Positions 8,535 through 18,143 of a DNA stretch of 27,320 bases are shown here, in pieces; within the stretch, counting starts at the first letter, position 1, and the number at the start of each line of letters is the position of its first letter. The DNA comes from Vibrio tasmaniensis 1F-187 (GTDB lineage Bacteria > Pseudomonadota > Gammaproteobacteria > Enterobacterales > Vibrionaceae), in assembly GCF_000272405.2 (NCBI RefSeq), contig NZ_AJZM02000022.1, positions 1-27,320 of the forward strand, given 5' to 3'. The position numbers and the translations under genes are program-made. Below the pieces are notes generated by a model. It worked only from the letters and a program-made list of their open reading frames with translations. It searched no databases and had not been told where the DNA came from.

Positions 8535-10001
8535 ATGAAACAAGTCAATGTAGATGTAGCAGTTATCGGGGGCGGTACGGCAGGTTTAGGTTCTTACCGC
8601 GCTGCAAAAGCACACACTGACAGTGTTGTGATGATTGAAGGCGGCCCTTACGGTACAACCTGTGCTCGTGTTGGTTGTATGCCATCCAAACTGCTTATTG
8701 CAGCAGCGGAAAGCGTACACCAAATCGAGAAAGCTCCGGCTTTTGGCGTTCACCCACAAGGTGATATCGTGATTAACGGCCGTGAAGTGATGGACCGAGT
8801 GAAGTTTGAACGTGACCGTTTTGTTGGTTTTGTTTTAGAAGGTGTTGATGAAATCCCAGAGCAAGACAAGATCTCTGGTTACGCAAAATTTTTAGACGAC
8901 AACACACTACAAATTGATGACCACACGGTTGTCACCGCTAAACGTATTGTTATCGCGACCGGCTCTCGCCCTGCATACCCTGCCGTTTGGAATGAGCTTG
9001 GTGATCGTCTGATCATTAACGATGACGTGTTCAGCTGGGATGACTTACCAGAATCGGTTGCCGTATTTGGCCCTGGTGTTATTGGTCTTGAGCTTGGTCA
9101 GTCACTGCACCGCTTGGGTGTAAAAACAAAACTGTTCGGTTTAGGTGGTCAAGTTGGTCCAGTTACCGACCCAGAGATCATGGCTTACGCAGATAAAGCC
9201 TTCAATGAAGAGTTCTATCTAGATGCCGACGTGAAAATCGAAAGCATGAAGCGCATTACCACTGAATCGGGTGAGGCTCGCGTTGAAATCCAGTTCATCA
9301 ATAAACAAGGTGAATTAGAAACTAACGTCGTTGAGTACGTACTGGCAGCGACAGGCCGTCGCCCTAACACTGACAAGCTTGGCTTAGAGAATACCTCTCT
9401 AGAACTTGATGAACGTGGTGTGCCAATCGCAGACCACTACACGCTACAAACATCGCTACCATCAGTATTTATCGCTGGTGATGCGAGTAACCAACTGCCT
9501 CTACTACATGAAGCAGCAGACCAAGCGCGTATTGCGGGTGACAATGCAGGTCGTTTCCCAGAAATTCGTGCAGGCCTACGCCGCTCTAAAATCTCGGCGG
9601 TATTCTCTGACCCGCAAATCGCGATGGTTGGTGAAACCTACAAAGAGATCATAACCCGCTTAGGCACATGTGGCTGTTTCGCAACGGGTGAAGTGTCTTT
9701 CGAGAACCAAGGTCGTTCTCGAGTGATGCTACGCAACAAAGGTATTCTGCATGTTTACGGCGAGCAAGGTACAGGTCGCTTCCTAGGTGCTGAAATGATG
9801 GGACCAAACGCGGAACACTTGGCTCACTTATTAGCATGGGCACACCAGAACAAGATGACGGTTTCTGAAATGCTAGACATGCCGTTCTACCACCCAGTAA
9901 TCGAAGAGGGTGTGCGAACAGCGCTACGTGACCTCAATGCGAAACTGCACCTAGGTCCAGAGATGGTGAAACACTGTCTGGATTGTGGTCCGGGTTGTTA
10001 A
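8535..10001 (+). CDS. FAD-dependent pyridine nucleotide-disulfide oxidoreductase (dihydrolipoamide dehydrogenase-like), Cys-rich C-terminal tail
   Basis: A class I flavoprotein disulfide reductase of 488 aa. It has the FAD-binding GGGTAG near residue 12, the redox pair Cys43/Cys48 in TTCARVGCMPSKLL, a central NAD(P)H-binding fold (VFGPGVIGLELGQSL), the second FAD motif VFIAGDASNQLPLLHEA, and the C-terminal dimer motif HPVIEEGVRTALRDL, whose His and Glu fit the active-site base pair of the family. It is not the pyruvate dehydrogenase E3: no E1/E2 genes lie nearby and motifs differ. The last eight residues hold CxxCxxxC (481, 484, 488), an unusual extra thiol or metal site. The open frame starts at a TTG at 8487, but similarity begins at ATG 8535, which has only a weak GAG upstream. 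The neighbouring oxyR and Prx-Grx genes suggest a thiol or electrophile stress role (inference); the substrate is unknown. Confidence 0.85.
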   Translation: MKQVNVDVAVIGGGTAGLGSYRAAKAHTDSVVMIEGGPYGTTCARVGCMPSKLLIAAAESVHQIEKAPAFGVHPQGDIVINGREVMDRVKFERDRFVGFVLEGVDEIPEQDKISGYAKFLDDNTLQIDDHTVVTAKRIVIATGSRPAYPAVWNELGDRLIINDDVFSWDDLPESVAVFGPGVIGLELGQSLHRLGVKTKLFGLGGQVGPVTDPEIMAYADKAFNEEFYLDADVKIESMKRITTESGEARVEIQFINKQGELETNVVEYVLAATGRRPNTDKLGLENTSLELDERGVPIADHYTLQTSLPSVFIAGDASNQLPLLHEAADQARIAGDNAGRFPEIRAGLRRSKISAVFSDPQIAMVGETYKEIITRLGTCGCFATGEVSFENQGRSRVMLRNKGILHVYGEQGTGRFLGAEMMGPNAEHLAHLLAWAHQNKMTVSEMLDMPFYHPVIEEGVRTALRDLNAKLHLGPEMVKHCLDCGPGC

Positions 10002-10041
10002 TCTCAGGCTATCGTTAGTCAGTTAACAAACGCTAGATACT

Positions 10042-10070
10042 AAAAAGGAAAGCCAGTGGCTTTCCTTTTT
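10042..10070 (+). terminator. Rho-independent terminator of the flavoprotein gene
   Basis: Perfect 13-bp stem AAAAAGGAAAGCC / GGCTTTCCTTTTT with an AGT loop, followed by GTTTTT. It sits 40 bases after the stop codon. Confidence 0.9.
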
Positions 10071-10094
10071 GTTTTTGGCAACAAGTAAACTATA

Positions 10095-10281
10095 GATTCC
10101 CGATTACGCTCCTTCGTCGCTCTCGGGAATGACAGCTATTTTCATACACGTCTAGGCGAAGCTAACCAGAATAGCGGTGCTCTTCAAACGCGTCTAAACT
10201 GAAGCAAATCAAAGTGACGCATCAGCTAAACCAAAACTAAACTCGTCATTCCAGAACCGCGGGACGAGGTATCTGGAATCT
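10095..10281. repeat. Pair of inverted palindromic intergenic repeats (REP/MITE-like)
   Basis: The 315-base gap between convergent genes holds two related imperfect palindromes in opposite orientation. The first (10095-10134) has arms ATTCCCGA / TCGGGAAT and ends in GAC. The second (10245-10281) begins GTCATTCCAGA and has arms ATTCCAGA / TCTGGAAT. Read on opposite strands both give GTCATTCC-GA...GGAATCT, so they look like two copies of one family. Between them, ACACGTCTAGGCGAAGC (10146-10162) and ACGCGTCTAAACTGAAGC (10188-10205) form a weaker direct repeat. No ORF is supported here. The layout resembles small non-coding dispersed elements with the GTCATTCC...GGAAT pattern seen in many proteobacteria; dispersal must be tested in the whole genome. 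Confidence 0.6.
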
Positions 10282-10316
10282 CTTGAAGCCATTGCTTATA
10301 GCTAAAGGCTTAGCAA

Positions 10317-10664
10317 TTACTTCTCAGCAGCAATCACAGAGATCTCAACAAGTAGCGCTTCACGAGCCATATCACCCGTTACACATGCGCGAGCTGGAGC
10401 GTGACCTTCAGGAACCCATGCATCCCATACTGCGTTCATTTCTTGGAAGTCTTTCATGTCTTTCAAGTAAATCGTTGCTGACAGCATATGCTCTTTATCG
10501 CTGCCCGCTTGCTCAAGTAGGGCTTCCACTTTATCCAGCATCGTTTGTGTTTGCTCAGTGATGTCTTTGGTTGCATCAGCACACACTTGGCCACATAGGT
10601 AGATAGTGCCGTTGTGTTTCACAATACGGCTCATGCGTTGTTTGGTTTCTTGACGCTCAATCAT
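10317..10664 (-). CDS. RidA family (YjgF/YER057c/UK114) protein, YoaB-like
   Basis: RidA-family proteins are small homotrimeric cytosolic enzymes; RidA itself hydrolyses reactive enamine/imine intermediates released by PLP enzymes. The 115-aa product has the family order: a beta strand with IYLCGQVC, the helix [21 protein letters not shown], the IYLKDM strand, and APARACV followed by LLVEISVIA. Arg92 and Glu107 are 15 residues apart, the same spacing as the catalytic Arg105/Glu120 of RidA, so imine hydrolase chemistry is possible. The sequence resembles the YoaB branch more than RidA itself (for example GHAPARACV), and that branch is less well understood. A purine-rich GAGAGAGAAAG precedes the ATG. 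Confidence 0.88.
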   Translation of the reverse strand: MIERQETKQRMSRIVKHNGTIYLCGQVCADATKDITEQTQTMLDKVEALLEQAGSDKEHMLSATIYLKDMKDFQEMNAVWDAWVPEGHAPARACVTGDMAREALLVEISVIAAEK

Positions 10665-10751
10665 CGACTTTCTCTCTCTGTGTCACCGTGATCCAATATC
10701 TTGTGACGTGTTATTATCAAGGCAACAAGCATAACGCGAATCAAACCCAAG

Positions 10752-11000
10752 ATGACATGCATTCATTGCAATAAAAGTGAAAAAATCCGTAACAAACTCG
10801 GCCGCTGCCAGCGCTGCATGAATCAGCTGATGGTGTTGTCGATTTTAAGTTGGGGAGCATGGTGGGTATTTTTCAGAGAAGACCCAAAAACCATCAATGC
10901 CATCGCCTTGATGATGGCCGCTTTCGCGTTCAGTGGGTTGCTGTCGTTGCATTGGATAATGAAATTTGTCGTGCTGCCTTTAAGGAACAAAAAGCGTTAA
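10752..11000 (+). CDS. Small zinc-ribbon membrane protein, DUF3624-like
   Basis: An 82-aa protein of unknown function. It starts with two CxxC knuckles, CIHC at residues 3-6 and CQRC at 19-22, which could bind zinc. Two hydrophobic segments follow (about 26-41 LMVLSILSWGAWWVFF and 50-75 ending WIMKFVVLPL) and a basic tail RNKKR. Cysteine spacing and the SWGAWWVFF block fit my memory of the DUF3624 family found in vibrios; this is recall, not a search. It diverges from the RidA-like gene across an 87-base gap. The Shine-Dalgarno is poor. It is followed by two hairpins at 11096-11147. Confidence 0.75.
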   Translation: MTCIHCNKSEKIRNKLGRCQRCMNQLMVLSILSWGAWWVFFREDPKTINAIALMMAAFAFSGLLSLHWIMKFVVLPLRNKKR

Positions 11001-11095
11001 CAGAGAGACGTTGCTAGATAAGCGATAAAGGCCAGACGCCCAATTAAATGCCCCTACTTAGCAAGCTCCCATCATTTCCCAAACAGCAGATAGAA

Positions 11096-11147
11096 AAAAG
11101 CCCCAGAACCAATCGATTCTAGGGCTTTCTTAGAAAATTCTAAGAAA
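11096..11147. terminator. Two overlapping hairpins downstream of the DUF3624-like gene
   Basis: Hairpin one pairs AAAGCCCCAGAA (11098-11108 region) with TTCTAGGGCTTT (11117-11128), with one C-A mismatch. Hairpin two pairs TTTCTTAGAA (11126-11135) with TTCTAAGAAA (11138-11147) with only AA between. They share three bases, so they compete slightly. Flanking A and T runs make hairpin one usable as a terminator on either strand. Confidence 0.6.
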
Positions 11148-11192
11148 AAGCAGTGGTACTTTAATAGACCGGACTTTTCTCAGTTTGTTCCC

Positions 11193-11220
11193 AAAAAAGA
11201 TCAGATTTTTGATCTTTTTT
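11193..11220. terminator. Terminator of argH(A)
   Basis: Perfect 10-bp stem AAAAAAGATC / GATCTTTTTT with an 8-base AT-rich loop, 24 bases past the argH stop on the minus strand. The A/T ends give a T run on both strands. Confidence 0.75.
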
Positions 11221-11243
11221 TTAGGCGCCATAAAATCAATGCC

Positions 11244-13318
<2,075 letters not shown>

Positions 13319-13354
13319 ATGATAAAAACCGAAGCTGATTTATTAGACTAATCG

Positions 13355-13398
13355 ATAGAAAAAAGCCCATTCACTAATCAATAGTGGATGGGCTTTGC
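13355..13398 (-). terminator. Terminator of argG
   Basis: A 15-bp stem with one G-T wobble (AAAGCCCATTCACTA at 13362-13376, partner 13382-13396) and a 5-base loop. On the minus strand it ends in TTTTTT. It lies about 70 bases past the argG stop and separates argCBG from argH(A). Confidence 0.85.
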
Positions 13399-13414
13399 AT
13401 AATAATGTCTATTT

Positions 13415-13445
13415 GCTAGCCTTCCGTTATTCGTAAAAGGCTAGC
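13415..13445. repeat. Inverted repeat between argG and its terminator
   Basis: Perfect 9-bp arms GCTAGCCTT and AAGGCTAGC around a 13-base loop, in the argG 3' untranslated region. No T run follows. It may be an mRNA stabiliser or a weak secondary terminator. Confidence 0.45.
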
Positions 13446-13465
13446 TCACTAACTCATGGTTATGA

Positions 13466-14677
13466 TTACTTTTGGCTATTCAGAGCACGAATACGGCTTG
13501 ATAACGAGTAAAGACGGATAAAGCCTTCAGCGTGGCTTTGGTCGTAAACTTCATCTTCACCAAAGGTTGCAAACTCTTCTGAGTACAAGCTGTTGTCAGA
13601 ACGCTTCTGAGTCACCGTTGCATGGCCTTTGTAAAGTTTGATAACCACTTCACCATTCACGTCTTGTGCTAGCTCATCTGTTGCTGCAAGAATTGACTTA
13701 CATAGCGGAGTGAACCAACGGCCATCGTATACAAGGTGAGAAGCTTTAACACCTAGCTCTTCACGGAATTCGAATGCCGCTTTATCAAGAACCAGTTGCT
13801 CTACTGCACGCAGTGCTTCCATCATGATTGTGCCACCTGGAGTTTCGTAACAACCACGAGACTTCATGCCAACAAGACGGTTTTCTACGATATCGATACG
13901 ACCAACACCGTGCTTCGCACCCTTCTCATTTAGGTAAACCAGTGCGTTGTATGGCGTCATTGTTTCGCCATCAACCGCTACCACTTCACCTTTTTCAACT
14001 TTAAGCGTCACAGTTTCAGATTCGTTTGGCGCTTGCTCTGGGTCTACAGTCCAAGCCCAGCAATCTTCATCCGGTGCGTTCCATGTATTTTCTAGCACGC
14101 CGCCTTCTGTAGAGATGTGCCATGCGTTTGCATCACGCGAGTAGATCTTAGTAAGAGAAGCCGTACAAGGGATGTTACGTTCAGCTAGGTAATCTAGACA
14201 CTCTTCACGGCTCACTAGATCCCATTCACGCCAAGGTGCAATTACGTGTAGATCCGGTGCTAGTGCAGCAAATGCGCCTTCAAAACGAACTTGGTCGTTA
14301 CCCTTACCTGTACAGCCGTGACACAGTGCGTCTGCACCGACTTTACGTGCAACCTCAACCTGAGCTTTCGCGATAATTGGACGAGCCATTGAAGTACCTA
14401 GTAGGTATTTACCTTCGTAGTAAGCGCCAGTTTTTAGCGTTGGGTAGATGTAGTCAGCCACCATCTCTTCTTTAAGGTCTGCGATGTAGCACTCAGATGC
14501 ACCAGAAGCTTTTGCTTTCTCTTCAATACCAATCAGCTCTTCATCGCCTTGGCCTACATCTGCAACAAATGCGATAACTTCGCAATCATAGTTCTCTTTC
14601 AACCATGGAATAATTACTGATGTGTCTAGACCGCCAGAGTAGGCTACTACAACTTTCTTTACGTTAACTTTGCTCAT
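13466..14677 (-). CDS. argG: Argininosuccinate synthase
   Basis: ArgG joins citrulline and aspartate using ATP to make argininosuccinate in the cytosol. The 403-aa product carries the PP-loop AYSGGLDTS at residues 12-20, the [15 protein letters not shown] aspartate/citrulline-binding stretch, and the conserved [17 protein letters not shown] and YETPGG motifs. The length matches the roughly 400-residue ArgG subfamily rather than the 447-residue E. coli type. The frame is open 19 codons further upstream, but ATG at 14677 has AGGAG eight or so bases before it and starts right at the conserved fold. It is the third gene of argC-argB-argG, with a 113-base gap after argB that shows no clear terminator. 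Confidence 0.96.
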   Translation of the reverse strand: MSKVNVKKVVVAYSGGLDTSVIIPWLKENYDCEVIAFVADVGQGDEELIGIEEKAKASGASECYIADLKEEMVADYIYPTLKTGAYYEGKYLLGTSMARPIIAKAQVEVARKVGADALCHGCTGKGNDQVRFEGAFAALAPDLHVIAPWREWDLVSREECLDYLAERNIPCTASLTKIYSRDANAWHISTEGGVLENTWNAPDEDCWAWTVDPEQAPNESETVTLKVEKGEVVAVDGETMTPYNALVYLNEKGAKHGVGRIDIVENRLVGMKSRGCYETPGGTIMMEALRAVEQLVLDKAAFEFREELGVKASHLVYDGRWFTPLCKSILAATDELAQDVNGEVVIKLYKGHATVTQKRSDNSLYSEEFATFGEDEVYDQSHAEGFIRLYSLSSRIRALNSQK

Positions 14678-14790
14678 TTTCTTTCTCCTAGTTTCCATAC
14701 TGCACATGGCGGTCAGCGTTGGAAATGACTTCATTATTATGTGTTAAATTTATTTGTCTAAATTCTTTAAGTAGTAACTCGTTGTGAGGT

Positions 14791-15579
14791 CTACTGAGGT
14801 AAAAACTGCGTTCCTATGCTTTTACCTGAAAACAGTTGTGTTAGCTTTTCTGGGTATCGCCAAGTGGCAACTTCGATTGGTCGCCCAAGGTCGTTAGCGG
14901 CTTCTAGTGCGGCTTGAACCTTAACGATCATGCCATCGGTAATCACTTTGCCTGTAATAAGGTCATCAGCTTGTTGTTGATTAAGGCTTGGAATCAGGTG
15001 ACCTTTGCCATCCAACACACCGCTTACATCAGAAAGCAGTACCAGTTCAGCATCAAGCGCGCCTGCAACGGCAACCGCAGCTTGGTCGGCATTCACATTC
15101 ATCAGTTGGCCTTGCTCAGTCAGACCAATTGAGCTAATGATTGGCAGTGCGCCCGCATTAAGAATCGCTTGCAGAACGGTTGAGTCGCCCGGCTCCGCTT
15201 TTCCTACCGCGCCCAGTTCAGGGTTCAGTTCGCTCACTTTGCATAAACCACCATCTGCAAGGCTCAAACCAACGGCATTGATACCGTCTTTAATTGCCTG
15301 ACCTTGAAGTAGTTTGTTGGCCGTGCCCGCTAGCGCGCCAGCGATAACAGGGATCTGATCATAAGGAGTAACACGTAGCCCCTCTTTCTTAACGGTTTCG
15401 AGGTTCAACTTATTCATCAAATCATCAACAAGGTAACCGCCGCCGTGAACAATCACGATTGGTCGCTGTGCCTGTTGTTGGTAAGCTGAAATCGCACCAA
15501 ATAACTTGCTAAGTGTTTCACCACAAGATAGCGCAGCGCCACCTAACTTTATGATTAATGGTTGATTATTAAGGCTCAT
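14791..15579 (-). CDS. argB: Acetylglutamate kinase
   Basis: ArgB phosphorylates N-acetylglutamate with ATP, the second step of arginine synthesis. The 262-aa product shows the amino-acid kinase fold: IIKLGGAAL at the N terminus, [12 protein letters not shown] (glycine-rich loop), [18 protein letters not shown], and the lysine-containing [18 protein letters not shown] near the C terminus. The short form without an N-terminal helix resembles the E. coli arginine-insensitive enzyme; feedback by arginine would then act elsewhere (inference). It lies 12 bases after argC, so it is cotranscribed. Confidence 0.95.
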   Translation of the reverse strand: MSLNNQPLIIKLGGAALSCGETLSKLFGAISAYQQQAQRPIVIVHGGGYLVDDLMNKLNLETVKKEGLRVTPYDQIPVIAGALAGTANKLLQGQAIKDGINAVGLSLADGGLCKVSELNPELGAVGKAEPGDSTVLQAILNAGALPIISSIGLTEQGQLMNVNADQAAVAVAGALDAELVLLSDVSGVLDGKGHLIPSLNQQQADDLITGKVITDGMIVKVQAALEAANDLGRPIEVATWRYPEKLTQLFSGKSIGTQFLPQ

Positions 15580-15591
15580 ATCTAGATTTCC

Positions 15592-16596
15592 TTACACTAA
15601 CGCAGTTAATGGCGCAAAACCATAACGTAAATTTAAACACTGCATCGCTTGGCTAGATGCACCCTTTAATAAGTTATCAATCGCTGAAACAACGATGATG
15701 TGCTGACCTTGTACCTTCCAGCCTAAATCGCAGAAAGGTGTCTGTTCTACATCTTGAATTCTTGGCAATGTCTCTTCGAGCAATCTCACAGCTGGCTTAC
15801 CTTGATAAGCTTGCTCGAAGGCATCTTGTATCTGTTGTTCTGCCACACCGTCAGCCAGTTTCATGGTAATGGTCGCTAAAATGCCACGCTTAAAGTTGCC
15901 GAGGTGCGGGGTGAAAATCACATCACGTCCTAAATGTGCGGCCATTTCAGGTTGATGACGGTGATTGAAGACGCCATAAGCTTGCAGGCTCACTTCGCAG
16001 AAGCTGTTAACCATGGTCGCCTTGCGGCCTGCGCCAGTCACACCGCTGGTTGCGTTAATCACTGGCCATTGGTTCTCATCAAGTAACTTGGCTTCAACCA
16101 AAGGCTTAATCGCCAGTTGTGATGCCGTTGGGTAACAACCCGCTACCGCAACAAGCTGAGCTTCTTTGATTTCTTGTTCGTTCCATTCCGCTAAACCGTA
16201 AGCCGCTTTGTCTAGCCATTGTTCGTGTTGATGTTCAAAACCGTAAAACTCTTGATAGAAGTTTTCACCTTTAACTCTGAATGCACCCGATAGGTCGAAC
16301 ACTTGGCAGTCGTTCTCTAGAAAAATTGGCGCTAGGTCGTGACTGACTTCGTGTGCCGTTGCTAGAAAAATCACATCAGACTGTTTGGCCACTTCTTCCG
16401 GATTTGTTAAAGGTTGTACTGGCATATCAATCAGGCCAGCTAACTTACCGTGCAGTGCAGCGATAGGTTTGCCCGCATCTACACTATTGGCTGAGACATA
16501 TAAACCTGATAGCGTGAGCTCAGGGTGTCTGTTTATCATTAGAGCCAGTTCTGCTCCTGTATAGCCGCTTGCACCAATGATCGTGGTTTTCAACAT
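15592..16596 (-). CDS. argC: N-acetyl-gamma-glutamyl-phosphate reductase
   Basis: ArgC reduces N-acetylglutamyl phosphate to the semialdehyde with NADPH, the third step of arginine synthesis. The 334-aa product has the NADP-binding start GASGYTGAE at residues 8-16, the LSGAFRVK segment, and the active-site motif VAGCYPTAS with nucleophile Cys154. Other family blocks include [10 protein letters not shown] and HRHQPEM. Length is normal for the E. coli-type enzyme. It is the first gene of argCBG and is divergent from argE across a 153-base AT-rich gap, the same arrangement as the E. coli argE-argCBH region. Confidence 0.96.
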   Translation of the reverse strand: MLKTTIIGASGYTGAELALMINRHPELTLSGLYVSANSVDAGKPIAALHGKLAGLIDMPVQPLTNPEEVAKQSDVIFLATAHEVSHDLAPIFLENDCQVFDLSGAFRVKGENFYQEFYGFEHQHEQWLDKAAYGLAEWNEQEIKEAQLVAVAGCYPTASQLAIKPLVEAKLLDENQWPVINATSGVTGAGRKATMVNSFCEVSLQAYGVFNHRHQPEMAAHLGRDVIFTPHLGNFKRGILATITMKLADGVAEQQIQDAFEQAYQGKPAVRLLEETLPRIQDVEQTPFCDLGWKVQGQHIIVVSAIDNLLKGASSQAMQCLNLRYGFAPLTALV

Positions 16597-16749
16597 CTCA
16601 ACACATCCATTCTTGAGGTAAGTTATATTTCAAATTTGACTATTCATACTTAATTTTTAGCTATATTTGATTTCTTATGCATTAAATATGATTTAATATG
16701 TGTTTTACCGACTTATGGTTTTCCTGTCAATAGTAGAAGTGAAGATATT
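16597..16749. promoter_or_regulatory. Divergent argC/argE control region
   Basis: A strongly AT-rich gap between divergent argC and argE. One ATTCA/TGAAT half-site is visible at 16642-16646, directly after TTGACT (16636-16641), which could be a -35 for argE. AT-rich dyads follow at about 16679-16700 (GCATTAAATATGATTTAATATG region). ArgR control of this region is expected from E. coli, but I cannot define a full ARG box. Confidence 0.4.
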
Positions 16750-17886
16750 ATGCAATTACCGAGTTTCCTTGAGGTCTATAAAGGCCTAATTTCCACCGAC
16801 TCCATTAGCTCAACAGATCCAAGCTGGGATCATGGCAACGAGAAAGTGATCGAAAAAATGGCTCAATGGTTTGAAGACGTAGGCTTTAGCGTTGAGGTCG
16901 TGGAAGTCGAACCCGGCAAGCATAATATGGTCGCAAAGATGGGTTCAGGCGAAGGGGGCTTATTGCTTGCAGGACACAGCGATACCGTGCCATTCGATGA
17001 AGGACGTTGGAACTTCGACCCTCACGCATTGACAGAACACAACAACCGCTTCTACGGATTAGGCACCGCCGATATGAAAGGCTTTTTTGCCTTCGTTTAT
17101 GAAGCTGCTAAGAAAATGGATTGGAGCAAGCAAACCAAGCCGCTTTATGTTTTAGCTACGTGTGACGAAGAAACCACTATGCTAGGTGCACGTCATTTCA
17201 CTGAAAATGCGCCGTTTAAACCGGACTACTGCATTATTGGTGAGCCAACCAGCCTAGTGCCTATTCGCGGTCATAAAGGTCACGTCGCTAATGCCGTGCG
17301 AGTAACGGGTAAATCAGGTCACTCTTCTGATCCTGCATTAGGCGTTAACGCCATCGAGATCATGCATGAAGTGCTGTTTGCTTTAATGCAGCTGCGTGAC
17401 AAGTTAGTCAAAGAGTACCATCACCCGGGTTTCGCGATACCAAGCCCTACTCTAAATCTTGGGCATATTCACGGAGGAGATAGCGCTAACCGAATCTGTG
17501 GTTGTTGTGAATTACACTACGACGTTCGTCCTTTACCGGGCATCAGCTTAGATGGTTTGGATAACATGCTGCGCAGCGCGCTCAAGGAAGTAGAAGCAAA
17601 ATGGCCGGGCAGGATTGAGATTACTCCCCTGCATGAGCCGATTCCGGGTTACGAGTGTCAGCACGATCATCCATTTATCGGTGGCATGGAATCGGTGTGT
17701 GAAACCGAATCTCAAACCGTGAACTATTGTACTGAAGCACCTTTCCTTCAGGAGTTATGTCCAACCTTAGTGTTAGGCCCAGGCTCAATCGACCAAGCTC
17801 ACCAACCGGATGAGTTCTTAAGCTTCGATTTTATTGACCCTACAATTGATGTTCTGAGTAAATCGATCCGTAAATATTGTTTCTAG
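16750..17886 (+). CDS. argE: Acetylornithine deacetylase (M20 metallopeptidase family)
   Basis: ArgE removes the acetyl group from N-acetylornithine to give ornithine, the linear-pathway step. The 378-aa product has the M20 metal and catalytic residues in order: GHSDTVP at 75-81 with His76 and Asp78, ADMKG with bridging Asp108, CDEE with general-base Glu140 and metal ligand Glu141, GEPTS with Glu165, and the C-terminal HQPDEF with a metal His. A dimerisation domain lies between about 175 and 290. It diverges from argC. The presence of ArgE with an ArgA-like domain on ArgH suggests the linear rather than the cyclic acetyl-recycling pathway (inference). Confidence 0.96.
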   Translation: MQLPSFLEVYKGLISTDSISSTDPSWDHGNEKVIEKMAQWFEDVGFSVEVVEVEPGKHNMVAKMGSGEGGLLLAGHSDTVPFDEGRWNFDPHALTEHNNRFYGLGTADMKGFFAFVYEAAKKMDWSKQTKPLYVLATCDEETTMLGARHFTENAPFKPDYCIIGEPTSLVPIRGHKGHVANAVRVTGKSGHSSDPALGVNAIEIMHEVLFALMQLRDKLVKEYHHPGFAIPSPTLNLGHIHGGDSANRICGCCELHYDVRPLPGISLDGLDNMLRSALKEVEAKWPGRIEITPLHEPIPGYECQHDHPFIGGMESVCETESQTVNYCTEAPFLQELCPTLVLGPGSIDQAHQPDEFLSFDFIDPTIDVLSKSIRKYCF

Positions 17887-17915
17887 TTATTACTTTCCTT
17901 CCGATATTTTCGTAT

Positions 17916-17941
17916 AAAAGCCACCCGAAAAGGTGGCTTTT
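17916..17941 (+). terminator. Terminator of argE
   Basis: Perfect 10-bp stem AAAAGCCACC / GGTGGCTTTT with a CGAAAA loop, 29 bases past the argE stop, followed by a short T-rich tail. Confidence 0.85.
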
Positions 17942-18143
17942 ATTCTGTTATCCCTGACACAGCCCGATCTTGTAATTAAATTTCACTTTTTCCCTAAGTT
18001 TTGAAAAATTTACTTCTCCCGCATTTTTAAACCTAATAATTGCAAACTTAGAATGCTTTATTTGACTAGATACAGCACTTTTCGCTAGATTGTGTACTTA
18101 ACAAGGAACAATGGATGTAATTTTTTTACGAGGCAGGATGACA

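Noticed and set aside
8535..10001. Pyruvate dehydrogenase E3 (lpd)
   Set aside because: No aceE/aceF genes are nearby, the redox motif is TTCARVGC rather than the usual E3 form, the C-terminal motif is HPVIEE rather than HPT-SE, and there is a Cys-rich tail.
10283..10561. Plus-strand 92-codon open frame opposite the RidA-like gene
   Set aside because: It is the antisense shadow of a well-supported RidA-family protein and contains no domain.
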